The position numbers and the translations under genes are program-made. The notes below the pieces were generated by a model, which saw only the letters and a list, made by a program, of their open reading frames with translations, had not been told where the DNA came from and ran no database searches. Positions 1 to 6,811 of a DNA stretch of 16,732 nucleotides are shown one piece after another; position 1 is the first letter of the stretch; each line of letters starts with the position of its first letter. The DNA is from JAEKLB01 sp050249235 (GTDB lineage: Bacteria > Actinomycetota > Acidimicrobiia > Acidimicrobiales > CADCSY01), in contig JBFWQW010000062.1 in the NCBI GenBank assembly GCA_050249235.1, positions 1 through 16,732 on the forward strand, read 5' to 3'.

Positions 1-1
1 C

Positions 2-196
2 GTCGGCGCCGCCGCCCTGCTGGTCGAGGTCGACGACGTGGGTGGCCTGGCCGAGGCCCTCGTCGCCGCTACCACCGACGCCGGGGTCCGCGACCGCCTC
101 GTCGCCGCCGGCCGGGCGCGCGAGGCGACCTACACCTGGGCCCGGACCGCGACCGGGCTGGCCGAGCTGTGGCGCCGGGCGGCGGCCACGGCATGA
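2..196 (+). CDS. C-terminal end of a GT4-type glycosyltransferase (5' partial)
   Basis: Sixty-four codons of an open frame enter from the left edge and stop at TGA 194-196. The residues fit the end of a GT-B (GT4) glycosyltransferase: a GAALLV strand, then D-D-V-G-G-L-A-E-A-L, then R-x-x-L-V-A-A-G-R-A, then a YTW motif and a last amphipathic helix. The same ending (FTW...A) closes both following glycosyltransferases, so this is probably the first of three related tandem genes. It would transfer a sugar from a nucleotide donor to a lipid-linked acceptor at the inner membrane face. The donor-binding E-x7-E motif lies outside the window, so specificity cannot be judged. Its stop overlaps an ATG at 193, which opens the ATGA ladder leading to the next gene. 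Confidence 0.8.
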   Translation, partial: VGAAALLVEVDDVGGLAEALVAATTDAGVRDRLVAAGRAREATYTWARTATGLAELWRRAAATA

Positions 197-268
197 CGGT
201 GCGGGCATGACGGTGGCGGCGTGGGCGGCGGCATGAGGGTGGCGGCATGAGGGTGGCGGCATGAGGGT
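191..268 (+). repeat. 14-base tandem repeat carrying chained ATGA stop/start overlaps
   Basis: Units of the form GCATGAGGGTGGCG recur with ATG at 193, 207, 233, 247 and 261; a weaker GTG copy lies at 221. The spacings are 14, 26, 14 and 14, all equal to 2 modulo 3, so each TGA one base into a copy is in frame with the preceding ATG. This gives mini-ORFs MTVRA (193-210), MTVAAWAAA (207-236), MRVAA (233-250) and MRVAA (247-264). Each overlaps the next start by four bases, and the last overlaps the real start at 261. The unit resembles a normal ATGAGGGT gene start, as also seen at 1361, so it probably arose by slippage of that junction. A translational relay role is inference. Confidence 0.85.
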
Positions 269-1364
269 GGCGGTGCATGCCGGCCAGCTGCTCCAGCCCG
301 TCCCGGGCGGCATCGGTCGTTACGTCCGGTCCCTGCTCGGCGCCCTCCCCGGCGCCGGGGTCGACCCGGTGCCCTTCGGCGCCGGACCGGCGCCGGCCGG
401 CCTGCCCGGCGACCTCCCCGAGCGGTGGCACGACCTCGGCCGGCCCGGGGGCGGCCTCCGCTACGAGCTGTGGCACCGGCTCAGGCGGCCGGCGGTGGGG
501 GTGCCGGGCGGCGTCGTGCACGCCACGAGCCTGGCCGTGCCGCCGGCCGGCGGCCGGCCGCTGGTCGTCACCGTCCACGACCTCGTCGTCCTCCGCCAGC
601 CCGAGCACCTCACCCGGCGGGGCGTGGCCTTCCACCGCCGGGGCCTCGAGCTCACCCGCCGGGAGGCGTCGGTCGTCGTGGTGCCCAGCGAGTTCGGGCG
701 GGACGACCTGGCCCGCGCGGGCTTCGACCCGGCCCGGGTGCAGGTCGCGCCCCACGGCGTCGAGCTGCCGGCCCCGGCTCCGGACCCCGCCGCCGTGCTC
801 CAGGGGCTCGGGATCCGCCCGCCCTACCTCCTGTTCGTGAGCACGATCGAGCCCCGCAAGGGGGTGGGCGACGTCCTCGAGGCCCACCGCCGGCTGCGGC
901 GCCTGCACCCCGACCTCGGCCTCGTGCTCGTGGGCGCCCCCGGCTGGGGCCCGCCCCCGGACCTCGGCGGGCCCGGCGTGCTTGCGGTCGGGAGGGTCGA
1001 CGACGACAGCCGCCTCGACGTGCTCTACCGGCAGGCCGTGGCGCTCGCCCACCCGGCCAGCTACGAGGGCTTCGGGCTCACCCCCCTCGAGGCGATGGCC
1101 CGGGGCTGCCCCGTGGTGGTGTCCGACGCGGCCTGCCTCCCCGAGGTCGTCGGCGACGGCGGGATCGTGGTACCGACCGGCGACGTGGGCGCGCTCGCCG
1201 ACGCCCTCGGCGGGCTGATCGGGGGCGGGGCCGAGCGGGCCCGCTGGTCGGCGGCCGGCCTGGCCCGGGCGGGCGGCTTCACGTGGGAGGCGTCGGCCCT
1301 GGCCCACCGCCGGGCCTACGAGGCGGCGCGCGACCTCGGCCCGGAGGGGTCCGGCGGGCGATGA
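261..1364 (+). CDS. GT4-family glycosyltransferase
   Basis: A 367-residue protein of normal GT4 length. The N-terminal Rossmann-like half has a glycine-rich loop (PGGIGRY, about residues 15-21), a VTVHDL strand (about 103-108) and a VAPHGVEL hinge. The C-terminal donor domain has STIEPRKGV and the EGFGLTPLEAMARGCPVVVSD block, whose two Glu form the E-x7-E signature of retaining GT4 enzymes that bind the nucleotide-sugar. It ends in FTW plus a helix. No signal peptide or membrane segment is seen, so it is cytosolic or peripheral. The start at 261 is chosen because the N-terminal strand MRVAVHAG begins there and matches the next paralogue's MRVVLDVS; the 14-base repeats lie just before it. Its stop overlaps the next ATG (ATGA, 1361-1364). 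Donor and acceptor are unknown; a role in surface polysaccharide assembly is inferred from the locus. Confidence 0.88.
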   Translation: MRVAVHAGQLLQPVPGGIGRYVRSLLGALPGAGVDPVPFGAGPAPAGLPGDLPERWHDLGRPGGGLRYELWHRLRRPAVGVPGGVVHATSLAVPPAGGRPLVVTVHDLVVLRQPEHLTRRGVAFHRRGLELTRREASVVVVPSEFGRDDLARAGFDPARVQVAPHGVELPAPAPDPAAVLQGLGIRPPYLLFVSTIEPRKGVGDVLEAHRRLRRLHPDLGLVLVGAPGWGPPPDLGGPGVLAVGRVDDDSRLDVLYRQAVALAHPASYEGFGLTPLEAMARGCPVVVSDAACLPEVVGDGGIVVPTGDVGALADALGGLIGGGAERARWSAAGLARAGGFTWEASALAHRRAYEAARDLGPEGSGGR

Positions 1365-2497
1365 GGGTCGTCCTCGACGTCTCCGCCATCCCGGCCCGTC
1401 CGGCCGGCGCCGGCCAGTACGTGCTGCGGCTCGTGGAGGCGCTCGGGCAGGGCATCGATCCGGCCCTCGAGCTCGTGCTCGTCGCCCGCCGCGACGACGG
1501 CGACCGGTGGCGGGCGCTGGCGCCGGCAGCCGCGGTGTCGGCCCTGGCCCCGGCCGGCCGGCCGGCCCGGCTGGCGTGGGAGCAGGCCCGGGGCCGGGCC
1601 GTGGCCCACCGCCTCGGGGCCGACGTCTGGCACGGTCCGCACTACACGATGCCCCTCGCCCTCGGCCTGCCGCTCGGGCGGCGCCCCGTCCCGGCCGTCG
1701 TCACCGTCCACGACCTGACCTTCTTCGACCACCCCGAGCTGCACGAGCGCTCGAAGGTGCCCTACTTCCGGGCCATGACCCGCCTGGCCGCCCGCCGGGC
1801 CGCGGCCCTCGTCTGCGTGAGCCGGGCCACCGCCGACCGTCTCGACGCGTTGCTCCACCCCCGGGTCCCTGTGGTGGTGGCCCCCCACGGCATCGACACC
1901 GACCGCTTCCGCCCGGTGGGCCACCCCGCGGTCGACGACGGTGCGGACGCCGCCGTGCTGTCGGCGCTCGGCGTGCGCCCGCCGTTCATCGCCTTCGTCG
2001 GGACGCTCGAGCCCCGGAAGAACGTGGCCGGCCTCGTCCGGGCCGCCGAGCGGCTGCCGGCCGGCACCACGCTCGTCCTCGCCGGCCAGGAGGGGTGGGG
2101 CACCGGCGGGCTCGACGAGGCCGTCGCCCGGTCGACCGGCTCGGTCGTGCGCCTCGGCTACGTCGCCGACGGCGTCGTCCCCGTGCTCTACCGGCGGGCC
2201 GCGGCCGTGGCCTACCCGGCCCTCGTCGAGGGCTTCGGGCTGCCGGCCCTCGAGGCGCTGGCCTGCGGCGCCCGGCTGGTCACCACGTCGGGCACGGCGA
2301 TGGCCGCCCTCGTGGGCGATGCCGCCGCGTTGGTGCCGCCGGGCGACGACGAGGCCCTGGCCCACGCCCTGGCCGAGGCCGTGGCCGGGCGGGGTCCCGA
2401 CCCGTCGGCCGGCCCGGCCACGGCCGCCCCCTTCACGTGGCGGGCGTCGGCGGAACGCCACCTCGAGGCCTACCGACTGGCGTGGGGCCGCACCTGA
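1361..2497 (+). CDS. GT4-family glycosyltransferase (mannosyl/rhamnosyltransferase-like)
   Basis: A 378-residue GT-B glycosyltransferase. The N-terminal domain shows the loop PAGAGQYV (about residues 13-20), WHGPHYTMP, VTVHDLTFF, a CVSRAT strand and VVAPHGIDTDRF. The donor domain shows FVGTLEPRKN, LVLAGQEGWG and EGFGLPALEALACG with the E-x7-E pair, then FTWRASAE near the end. The GTLEPRKN plus VHDL combination is common in bacterial enzymes annotated as mannosyl- or rhamnosyltransferases, but specificity cannot be settled from motifs. The start ATG at 1361 overlaps the previous stop by four bases, giving translational coupling, and MRVVLD is the expected first strand. A putative new promoter follows its stop at 2497, so this gene probably ends the first operon. 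Confidence 0.88.
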   Translation: MRVVLDVSAIPARPAGAGQYVLRLVEALGQGIDPALELVLVARRDDGDRWRALAPAAAVSALAPAGRPARLAWEQARGRAVAHRLGADVWHGPHYTMPLALGLPLGRRPVPAVVTVHDLTFFDHPELHERSKVPYFRAMTRLAARRAAALVCVSRATADRLDALLHPRVPVVVAPHGIDTDRFRPVGHPAVDDGADAAVLSALGVRPPFIAFVGTLEPRKNVAGLVRAAERLPAGTTLVLAGQEGWGTGGLDEAVARSTGSVVRLGYVADGVVPVLYRRAAAVAYPALVEGFGLPALEALACGARLVTTSGTAMAALVGDAAALVPPGDDEALAHALAEAVAGRGPDPSAGPATAAPFTWRASAERHLEAYRLAWGRT

Positions 2498-2527
2498 CCG
2501 GTGACGCCGGCGGGCACCCGGACTCGG

Positions 2528-2533
2528 TACGGT
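2528..2533 (+). promoter_or_regulatory. Putative -10 box (TACGGT) for a near-leaderless transcript
   Basis: TACGGT fits the actinobacterial TANNNT -10 pattern and ends seven bases before the GTG at 2541. That is the spacing expected if transcription starts at or next to the start codon. No Shine-Dalgarno sequence lies before that GTG, which agrees with leaderless translation. No good -35 hexamer is seen at the usual distance. TAC-G-N-T boxes also occur before the starts at 7498, 11598 and 16149. Confidence 0.5.
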
Positions 2534-2540
2534 CCGGACG

Positions 2541-3200
2541 GTGATCACCGACCCGGACATCGAGCGCTACGCCGAGGACCACACCACCCCCCAGGCGGAC
2601 CACCTGGCCACCGCGGCCGACGAGACCCGCTCCCAGCTCGCCAACCGGGCCGGGATGATGGTGGGCCCGCTCGAAGGCGGCTTCCTCGCCGCCCTGGTCG
2701 CCATCAGCGGGGCCAGGTCGATCCTCGAGATCGGCACGTTCACGGGCTACTCGGCGATGACCATGGCTGCCGCCCTGCCCGAGGGCGGCACCGTGGTCAC
2801 CTGCGAGGTGAGCGAGGAGCACGCCGGCATCGCCCGGCGCAACATCGACGCCAGCCCCTACGCCGACCGCATCGAGATCCGGCTCGGCCCCGCCGTCACC
2901 ACCATCGCCGAGCTCCCCGGCCCGTTCGACCTGGTGTTCGTCGACGCCGACAAGTCGTCGTACGACGCCTACTTCGAGGCCACGCTCCCGAAGCTCTCCG
3001 AGCGGGGCTTCATCCTGTTCGACAACGTGCTGTGGAGCGGTCGGGTGCTCCGCGACGACCCAGGCGACGCCGACACCGCCGCCCTCCGCGCCCTCAACGA
3101 CAAGCTCCGCGACGACCCCCGGGTCGACGTCGTCCTCGTGCCCATCCGCGACGGCGTGAGCATCGTGCGCCCCCGCGCCGCGTCGTCCGGCCGGCGATGA
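2541..3200 (+). CDS. Class I SAM-dependent O-methyltransferase (caffeoyl-CoA OMT-like)
   Basis: A 219-residue protein of the size and order of the methyltransferase_3 (CCoAOMT/catechol OMT-like) family. SAM-binding motif I is LEIGTFTGYS (residues 62-71). An acidic residue after the second strand sits in VVTCEVSEEH. The metal-binding segment is FVDADKSSYDAYF (133-145) and a second metal/substrate segment is DNVLWSGRV (161-169). Family members transfer a methyl group from SAM to a hydroxyl of a small aromatic or polyketide-like acceptor, using a divalent cation. It is cytosolic. GTG at 2541 is chosen because the putative -10 box lies just upstream and the N-terminal helix (IERYAEDHTTP) follows directly. 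The stop overlaps the cofD start by four bases. The pairing with cofD is interesting, but the substrate is unknown. Confidence 0.88.
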   Translation: MITDPDIERYAEDHTTPQADHLATAADETRSQLANRAGMMVGPLEGGFLAALVAISGARSILEIGTFTGYSAMTMAAALPEGGTVVTCEVSEEHAGIARRNIDASPYADRIEIRLGPAVTTIAELPGPFDLVFVDADKSSYDAYFEATLPKLSERGFILFDNVLWSGRVLRDDPGDADTAALRALNDKLRDDPRVDVVLVPIRDGVSIVRPRAASSGRR

Positions 3201-4120
3201 CCGTCACCGTCCTCGCCGGCGGCGTGGGCGCGGCCCGATACCTCGCCGGGCTGGTGCAGATCGTGGAGCCCTCGTCGGTGACCGCGGTCGTGAACACCGC
3301 CGACGACACGTGGATGCACGGCCTGCGGATCTGCCCCGACCTCGACACCGTCACCTACACGCTGGCCGGGGCCGGCAACCCCGACACCGGCTGGGGCCTG
3401 GCCGGCGAGACCTGGCAGGCGATGGACGCGCTGCGCCGGTACGACCCCGACCGCGCCTGGTTCGGGCTGGGCGACCGCGACCTCGGCACCCACCTCTTCC
3501 GGACGGCCCGGCTCGTCGACGGTGCCGGCCTGGCCGAGATCACCGGCGAGATCACCCGGGCGTGGGGCATCGGCGTCCACGTCGTGCCGATGAGCGACGA
3601 CCCGGTCGAGACCCGCATCGAGCTGGACGGCGGCGAAGAGGTGGCGTTCCAGGACTACTTCGTCCGCCGTCGCCACGACGTGGCCGTCCGGGCCGTCCGC
3701 CTGGTCGGCATCGAGGGGGCCCGGCCGGCGCCCGGCGTCGTCGACGCCCTCCGGCAGGCGTCCCGGATCGTGATCGCGCCCTCCAACCCGATCGTCTCGA
3801 TCGGGCCGGTGCTCGGGGTGGCCGGCGTCATGGAGGTGCTCCGGGCCCGCCGGGACGACGTGGTGGCGATCTCCCCGATCGTCGCCGGGGCGGCCCTGAA
3901 GGGCCCCGCCGACCGGATGCTCACCGAGCTCGGCCACGAGGCGTCGGTCGTGGGCGTGGCCCGGCTCTACGCGGAGGTGGCGTCGACGCTCGTGGTCGAC
4001 ACCGCCGACGCCGCCCTGGCCGGGGCCGTCGAGGACGCCGGCATGCGCTGCGTCATCGCCCCCACCGTGATGCACGGCCCCTTCGAGTCCGCCGCCCTCG
4101 CCGCCGTCACCATCCGCTGA
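3197..4120 (+). CDS. cofD: 2-phospho-L-lactate/phosphoenolpyruvate transferase for coenzyme F420 (CofD/FbiA)
   Basis: A 307-residue protein close to the usual CofD length. Conserved blocks are the N-terminal LAGGVGAARYL (residues 6-16), VVNTADD (31-37), PDLDTVTYTLAG (47-58), WFGLGDRDLGTHL (88-100), APSNPIVSIGPVL (194-206) and AISPIVAGAALKGPADRM (224-241). The family joins a guanylyl-activated phospholactate or phosphoenolpyruvate (EPPG in actinobacteria) to the deazaflavin Fo, giving F420-0 or its dehydro form. It is cytosolic. The ATG at 3197 overlaps the methyltransferase stop, so the two are translationally coupled. In many actinobacteria fbiA is followed by fbiB (gamma-glutamyl ligase plus reductase). 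Here it is followed by convergent genes, so the other F420 genes must lie elsewhere. Confidence 0.95.
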   Translation: MTVTVLAGGVGAARYLAGLVQIVEPSSVTAVVNTADDTWMHGLRICPDLDTVTYTLAGAGNPDTGWGLAGETWQAMDALRRYDPDRAWFGLGDRDLGTHLFRTARLVDGAGLAEITGEITRAWGIGVHVVPMSDDPVETRIELDGGEEVAFQDYFVRRRHDVAVRAVRLVGIEGARPAPGVVDALRQASRIVIAPSNPIVSIGPVLGVAGVMEVLRARRDDVVAISPIVAGAALKGPADRMLTELGHEASVVGVARLYAEVASTLVVDTADAALAGAVEDAGMRCVIAPTVMHGPFESAALAAVTIR

Positions 4121-4184
4121 CCCGATCCGGTCTTCGTCGACGTGGCCGGGGTCGTTCCGGCTCGCTCGACAGAGAACGAGGGCG

Positions 4185-4529
4185 TCAGTCCCGGCCGCGG
4201 CCCGAGCCGGTGGCCAGGACGACGGCCGAGCGCAGTGCGACGGCGAGGAAGGCCAGGGCCGGGAGGTCGCCGAGGTGCACGCCGTGGGACGCGGTGAGCG
4301 TCAGCAGCACGGGCCCGGCCCAGGCGTGGACCGGGAGCACCCACCAGCCGGCGAGGCCGATCAGCGTGAGCGAGCCGCCGAGGTGCACCACCAGCCGCCA
4401 CTTGTCCGACGTCCGTCGGGTGTAGATCGGCGCCCGGCCGAGGAGCTGGTCAGCGGTGTAGAGGAGCCGTTGCCTGGCACGCCGCTCGGCGGGCGCGGCG
4501 CCCGAGGTGGCGCGGGCTCGAGGGGCCAT
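4185..4529 (-). CDS. Small predicted membrane protein, unknown function
   Basis: A 114-residue ORF that I do not recognise. It has a basic, Ala/Arg-rich N-terminus, then a conserved-looking polar stretch (LLYTADQLLGRAPIYTRRTSDKW). Two hydrophobic segments follow (about residues 57-70 and 75-83, then 93-106), separated by HAWAGP and TASHGVHLGDLP, and it ends in a Gly/Arg tail. This suggests two or three membrane passes. The ATG at 4529 is the only reasonable start, because upstream in this frame the sequence has no protein-like character. Its first 80 bases overlap the end of the 4450-4707 ORF, which is unusually long for this window. It converges with cofD, leaving 64 bases with no clear terminator. 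It could instead be the distal half of one frameshifted three-pass protein. Confidence 0.55.
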   Translation of the reverse strand: MAPRARATSGAAPAERRARQRLLYTADQLLGRAPIYTRRTSDKWRLVVHLGGSLTLIGLAGWWVLPVHAWAGPVLLTLTASHGVHLGDLPALAFLAVALRSAVVLATGSGRGRD

Positions 4530-4707
4530 GGCGCTGTATCGGCACGGACGGCATCGAACTCGAGTCCGACCCCCCGTCGCCGCGCGAGACCACGGATGCC
4601 GCCCACCAGGCACCGACGACGAAGCCCAGGGATCCGGCCAGCCACACGAGGGCAACCACGATCACGCTCGACGCCCTCCCCGTTCCGACGACACGCCCGA
4701 CGGTCAC
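4450..4707 (-). CDS. Small single-pass membrane protein, unknown function
   Basis: An 85-residue ORF beginning GTG (MTVGRVVG). It has one clear hydrophobic segment at about residues 14-41 (SVIVVALVWLAGSLGFVVGA and on), then a Ser/Asp/Gly linker (SRGDGGSDSSS) and a basic tail. The N-terminal half has protein-like composition and G/C-ending codons. The last 30 or so residues overlap the next ORF and look less convincing. No Shine-Dalgarno sequence precedes the GTG, and a TACGGT box (4706-4711, - strand) overlaps the start itself, so the real start may lie further in. It is transcribed in the same direction as the epimerase gene 173 bases upstream. I do not recognise a family. Confidence 0.45.
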   Translation of the reverse strand: MTVGRVVGTGRASSVIVVALVWLAGSLGFVVGAWWAASVVSRGDGGSDSSSMPSVPIQRHGPSSPRHLGRRARRAACQATAPLHR

Positions 4708-4748
4708 CGTAGGCCCGAACGTCGGGCCGGCCGCGGAACACCCGCGCG

Positions 4749-4765
4749 CCGGCGTCGTTCGCCGG
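4749..4765. other. Small hairpin in the 4708-4880 gap
   Basis: CCGGCG, loop TCGTT, CGCCGG forms a perfect six-base stem. It lies 115 bases past the end of the epimerase gene (- strand) and 41 bases before the 4707 start. There is no T tract on either side, so a terminator role is weak. The rest of the 173-base gap shows a possible - strand TANNNT box (TAGCGT, 4781-4786) but no good -35 partner. Confidence 0.3.
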
Positions 4766-4880
4766 GGTGCGAGCGACCGAACGCTAGGGGACAGGATCCT
4801 CCGGCACCAGCCCTGGAGGTCGCTTCTCGTTCGTTGTCGGCCGCCCGGGACGATCCCTCACTGAGCCTGATAAAGCGAGA

Positions 4881-5807
4881 TCACGGGCCGGGCGGGTCGC
4901 CGGCCAGCCAGCGGCAGACCTCGCCGAGGCCCTCCTCGAGGGGGGTCCACGGGGTCCACCCGAGGTGGATCCGGGCCCGGGTGGGGTCGACGGCGAAGCG
5001 GGTGCCCTGCCGGGTCGTGCCGGGGGCGACCTCGGGCCGGCCGACCTGGGCGGCCAGCAGCCGGCCCAGCGCCGAGCGGGTCGTCTCCCGGCCGGAGCCG
5101 ACGTTGCAGACCAGGCCGCCGCCCCGGGTCGCGGCCCGCACGAAGGCGTCGACGGCGTCGTCGACGTACACCAGGTCGAGGGTGGGCCCGTCGGCGGCGA
5201 TCGTCCGGCCGGCGAGGGCGTCGGCCACGGCGGTGCCCACCGGGCCGTGCCGGTCGCCGGGGCCGTACACGGTGGCGATGGCCAGGCTCGTGAACTCGAG
5301 GCCCATGCGGAGCCGGGCGATCCGGAGGTGCTCGACCACCGACCAGCACGAGACGCCGTGGTGGTCGACCGGCGCCGGCGGCCTCGACTCCCGGATCGGC
5401 AGCGCCCGCTGCTCCGGCACGCCGTAGAGCGCCACCGCGTCGCCGCCGTGGACGAGCTTGGTCGCCCCGCTGCGGACCGCGCCCTGCAGGACCCGGAGCG
5501 TCCCCCCGACGGTGAGCTCGGTGTCGTCGGCCGGGTCGTCCATCGCCCGCCAGGCGAGGTGGAAGACCACCTCCGGGCGGCGGCGCTCGAGGAGCTCGAC
5601 CACCGCCGGCACCCGGACGTCGAGCTGGTGGAAGCGCACCTCCCCCGTTGCCCCCGGCGCCTGGGCGTTGTCGCGGGCCTCGGCCAGGTTGGCGAGGCTG
5701 CCGGTCGAGAGGTCGTCGACGACGTCGACCTCGTGGCCCTCGGCGACCAGGCGGGAGACGAGGCGGCCCCCGAGGAAGCCGGCACCGCCGGTCACCAGGG
5801 CCCTCAC
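4881..5807 (-). CDS. NAD-dependent epimerase/dehydratase-fold (extended SDR) protein with substituted catalytic residues
   Basis: A 308-residue extended-SDR protein. The nucleotide-binding motif TGGAGFLGGRL (residues 6-16), the acidic VVDDLSTGS (29-37), VFHLAW (81-86), TVYGPGDRHGP (179-189) and LVYVDDAVDAF (212-222) all match GalE/RmlB-like enzymes. The catalytic centre does not. Where the family has an SS/ST pair before VYG, this has LVHGGDAVALYG (118-129). Where it has P-Y-x-x-x-K, this has H-H-G-V-S-C (149-154), replacing both Tyr and Lys. The fold and NAD site should remain, but standard hydride-transfer chemistry is doubtful. It may be a binding or regulatory protein, or use another mechanism. 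The GTG at 5807 is chosen because the first beta strand starts there; it sits 25 bases after the nucleotidyltransferase stop, implying co-transcription. Confidence 0.8.
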   Translation of the reverse strand: MRALVTGGAGFLGGRLVSRLVAEGHEVDVVDDLSTGSLANLAEARDNAQAPGATGEVRFHQLDVRVPAVVELLERRRPEVVFHLAWRAMDDPADDTELTVGGTLRVLQGAVRSGATKLVHGGDAVALYGVPEQRALPIRESRPPAPVDHHGVSCWSVVEHLRIARLRMGLEFTSLAIATVYGPGDRHGPVGTAVADALAGRTIAADGPTLDLVYVDDAVDAFVRAATRGGGLVCNVGSGRETTRSALGRLLAAQVGRPEVAPGTTRQGTRFAVDPTRARIHLGWTPWTPLEEGLGEVCRWLAGDPPGP

Positions 5808-5832
5808 GGGCGCGCCGCCACCGGCACCGCGG

Positions 5833-6774
5833 TCACCCCACCGGCTCGGGGAGGCACCGGCCCACCAGCACCGTGCCCGGCGGCACCCGGTGGCCGGGCC
5901 CGACGACCGACAGGCCCTCGACCCTGGCGCCGGCGCCCACCACGGCCCCGGTCCCGACGATCGAGCCCCGCACGACCGCGCCGGCCTCGACCACGGCGCC
6001 GGCGCCGATCACCGAGTCGACGACCGTCGCGTCCGGATGGATCGTCGCGCCGGACTCGACCACCGTCGGCGCCCCGGCGTAGTGGGCGTTGGCCTCGAGG
6101 TAACGCGCCGGCGTGCCGACGTCGAGCCACCAGGCCGGGTCCGGCCGGGCGAAGAGCCGGCCGTCGGCCACCATCGCCGGGAACGTGACCCGCTCGATGT
6201 TCACCTTCGCCCCCGGGGCGATCCGCTCGATCACCGACGGCTCGAGCACGTAGTACCCGGCGTTGATGAGGTCGGTCGGGGCCTCGCCCGGTGGGGGCTT
6301 CTCGACGAAGGCCAGCACCCGGCCGTCGTCGTCGGTGGGGACGACGCCGAACTGGGAGGGGTCGGCCACCCGGGTCAGGGCGATCGTGCCCTCGGCCCCG
6401 GCCGCCTCGTGGAACGCGACCAGCGCGGAGACGTCCATGTCGGTGAGCACGTCGCCGTTCACCACGAGGAAGCGGTCGTCGATGCCGGCGGCCCGGGCCG
6501 CGAAGGCGATGCCGCCGGCGGTGTCGAGCGGCTCGGGCTCGGCCGCGCAGACGAGCGGCAGCCCGGCGCAGGTGCCGTCGGGATAGGCGTCGAGGAACAC
6601 GTCCGGGAGGAACCCGAGCGAGAGCACGACCTCGTCGATCCCGTGGGCGGCCAGGTGGCCCACGACCCGCTCGATCATCGGGCGACCGGCCACCGACAGC
6701 ATCTGCTTCGGGGTGGACGAGGTGAGCGGCCGGAGCCGGGTGCCGAAGCCCCCGACCAGCACCACGGCTCTCAC
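5833..6774 (-). CDS. Sugar nucleotidyltransferase (mannose-1-phosphate guanylyltransferase-like) with left-handed beta-helix tail
   Basis: A 313-residue NTP_transferase. The signature VLVGGFGTRLRPLTSSTPKQM (residues 5-25) binds the NTP. VVNGDVLTDMD (104-114) carries the metal-binding Asp, VEKP (157-160) and NAGYYVLEP (171-179) line the sugar site, and WWLDVGTP (215-222) is typical of GDP-mannose pyrophosphorylases. Residues 236-305 hold hexapeptide repeats (ESGATI, HPDATV, GAGAVV, GTGAVV), giving a left-handed beta-helix. The enzyme joins a sugar-1-phosphate to an NTP in the cytosol. Its layout is closer to ManC/GMPP-B proteins than to short RmlA thymidylyltransferases, but the nucleotide is not certain. 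GTG at 6774 opens the first strand; the gap to the preceding gene is 37 bases and the epimerase-like gene follows after 25. Confidence 0.85.
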   Translation of the reverse strand: MRAVVLVGGFGTRLRPLTSSTPKQMLSVAGRPMIERVVGHLAAHGIDEVVLSLGFLPDVFLDAYPDGTCAGLPLVCAAEPEPLDTAGGIAFAARAAGIDDRFLVVNGDVLTDMDVSALVAFHEAAGAEGTIALTRVADPSQFGVVPTDDDGRVLAFVEKPPPGEAPTDLINAGYYVLEPSVIERIAPGAKVNIERVTFPAMVADGRLFARPDPAWWLDVGTPARYLEANAHYAGAPTVVESGATIHPDATVVDSVIGAGAVVEAGAVVRGSIVGTGAVVGAGARVEGLSVVGPGHRVPPGTVLVGRCLPEPVG

Positions 6775-6811
6775 GCCGCCGGCCCGTCCGGGCGGCCGCC
6801 GCCCCGGCCCG

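Noticed and set aside
69..1307. A 412-codon open frame on the - strand opposite the first glycosyltransferases
   Set aside because: It is an antisense shadow caused by high GC: the product is rich in Arg, Gly, His and Pro with no domain, while the + strand frame has a full GT4 domain.
4540..4610. A tRNA-like stretch (GGCATCGAACTCGAGTCCGAC)
   Set aside because: The T-loop resemblance is partial and no acceptor stem, D arm or anticodon arm can be paired around it.
4507..5427. A 306-codon open frame on the + strand across 4.5-5.4 kb
   Set aside because: It crosses the gap and runs antisense to the epimerase-like gene, and its Pro/Arg/Ser-rich product lacks any domain.
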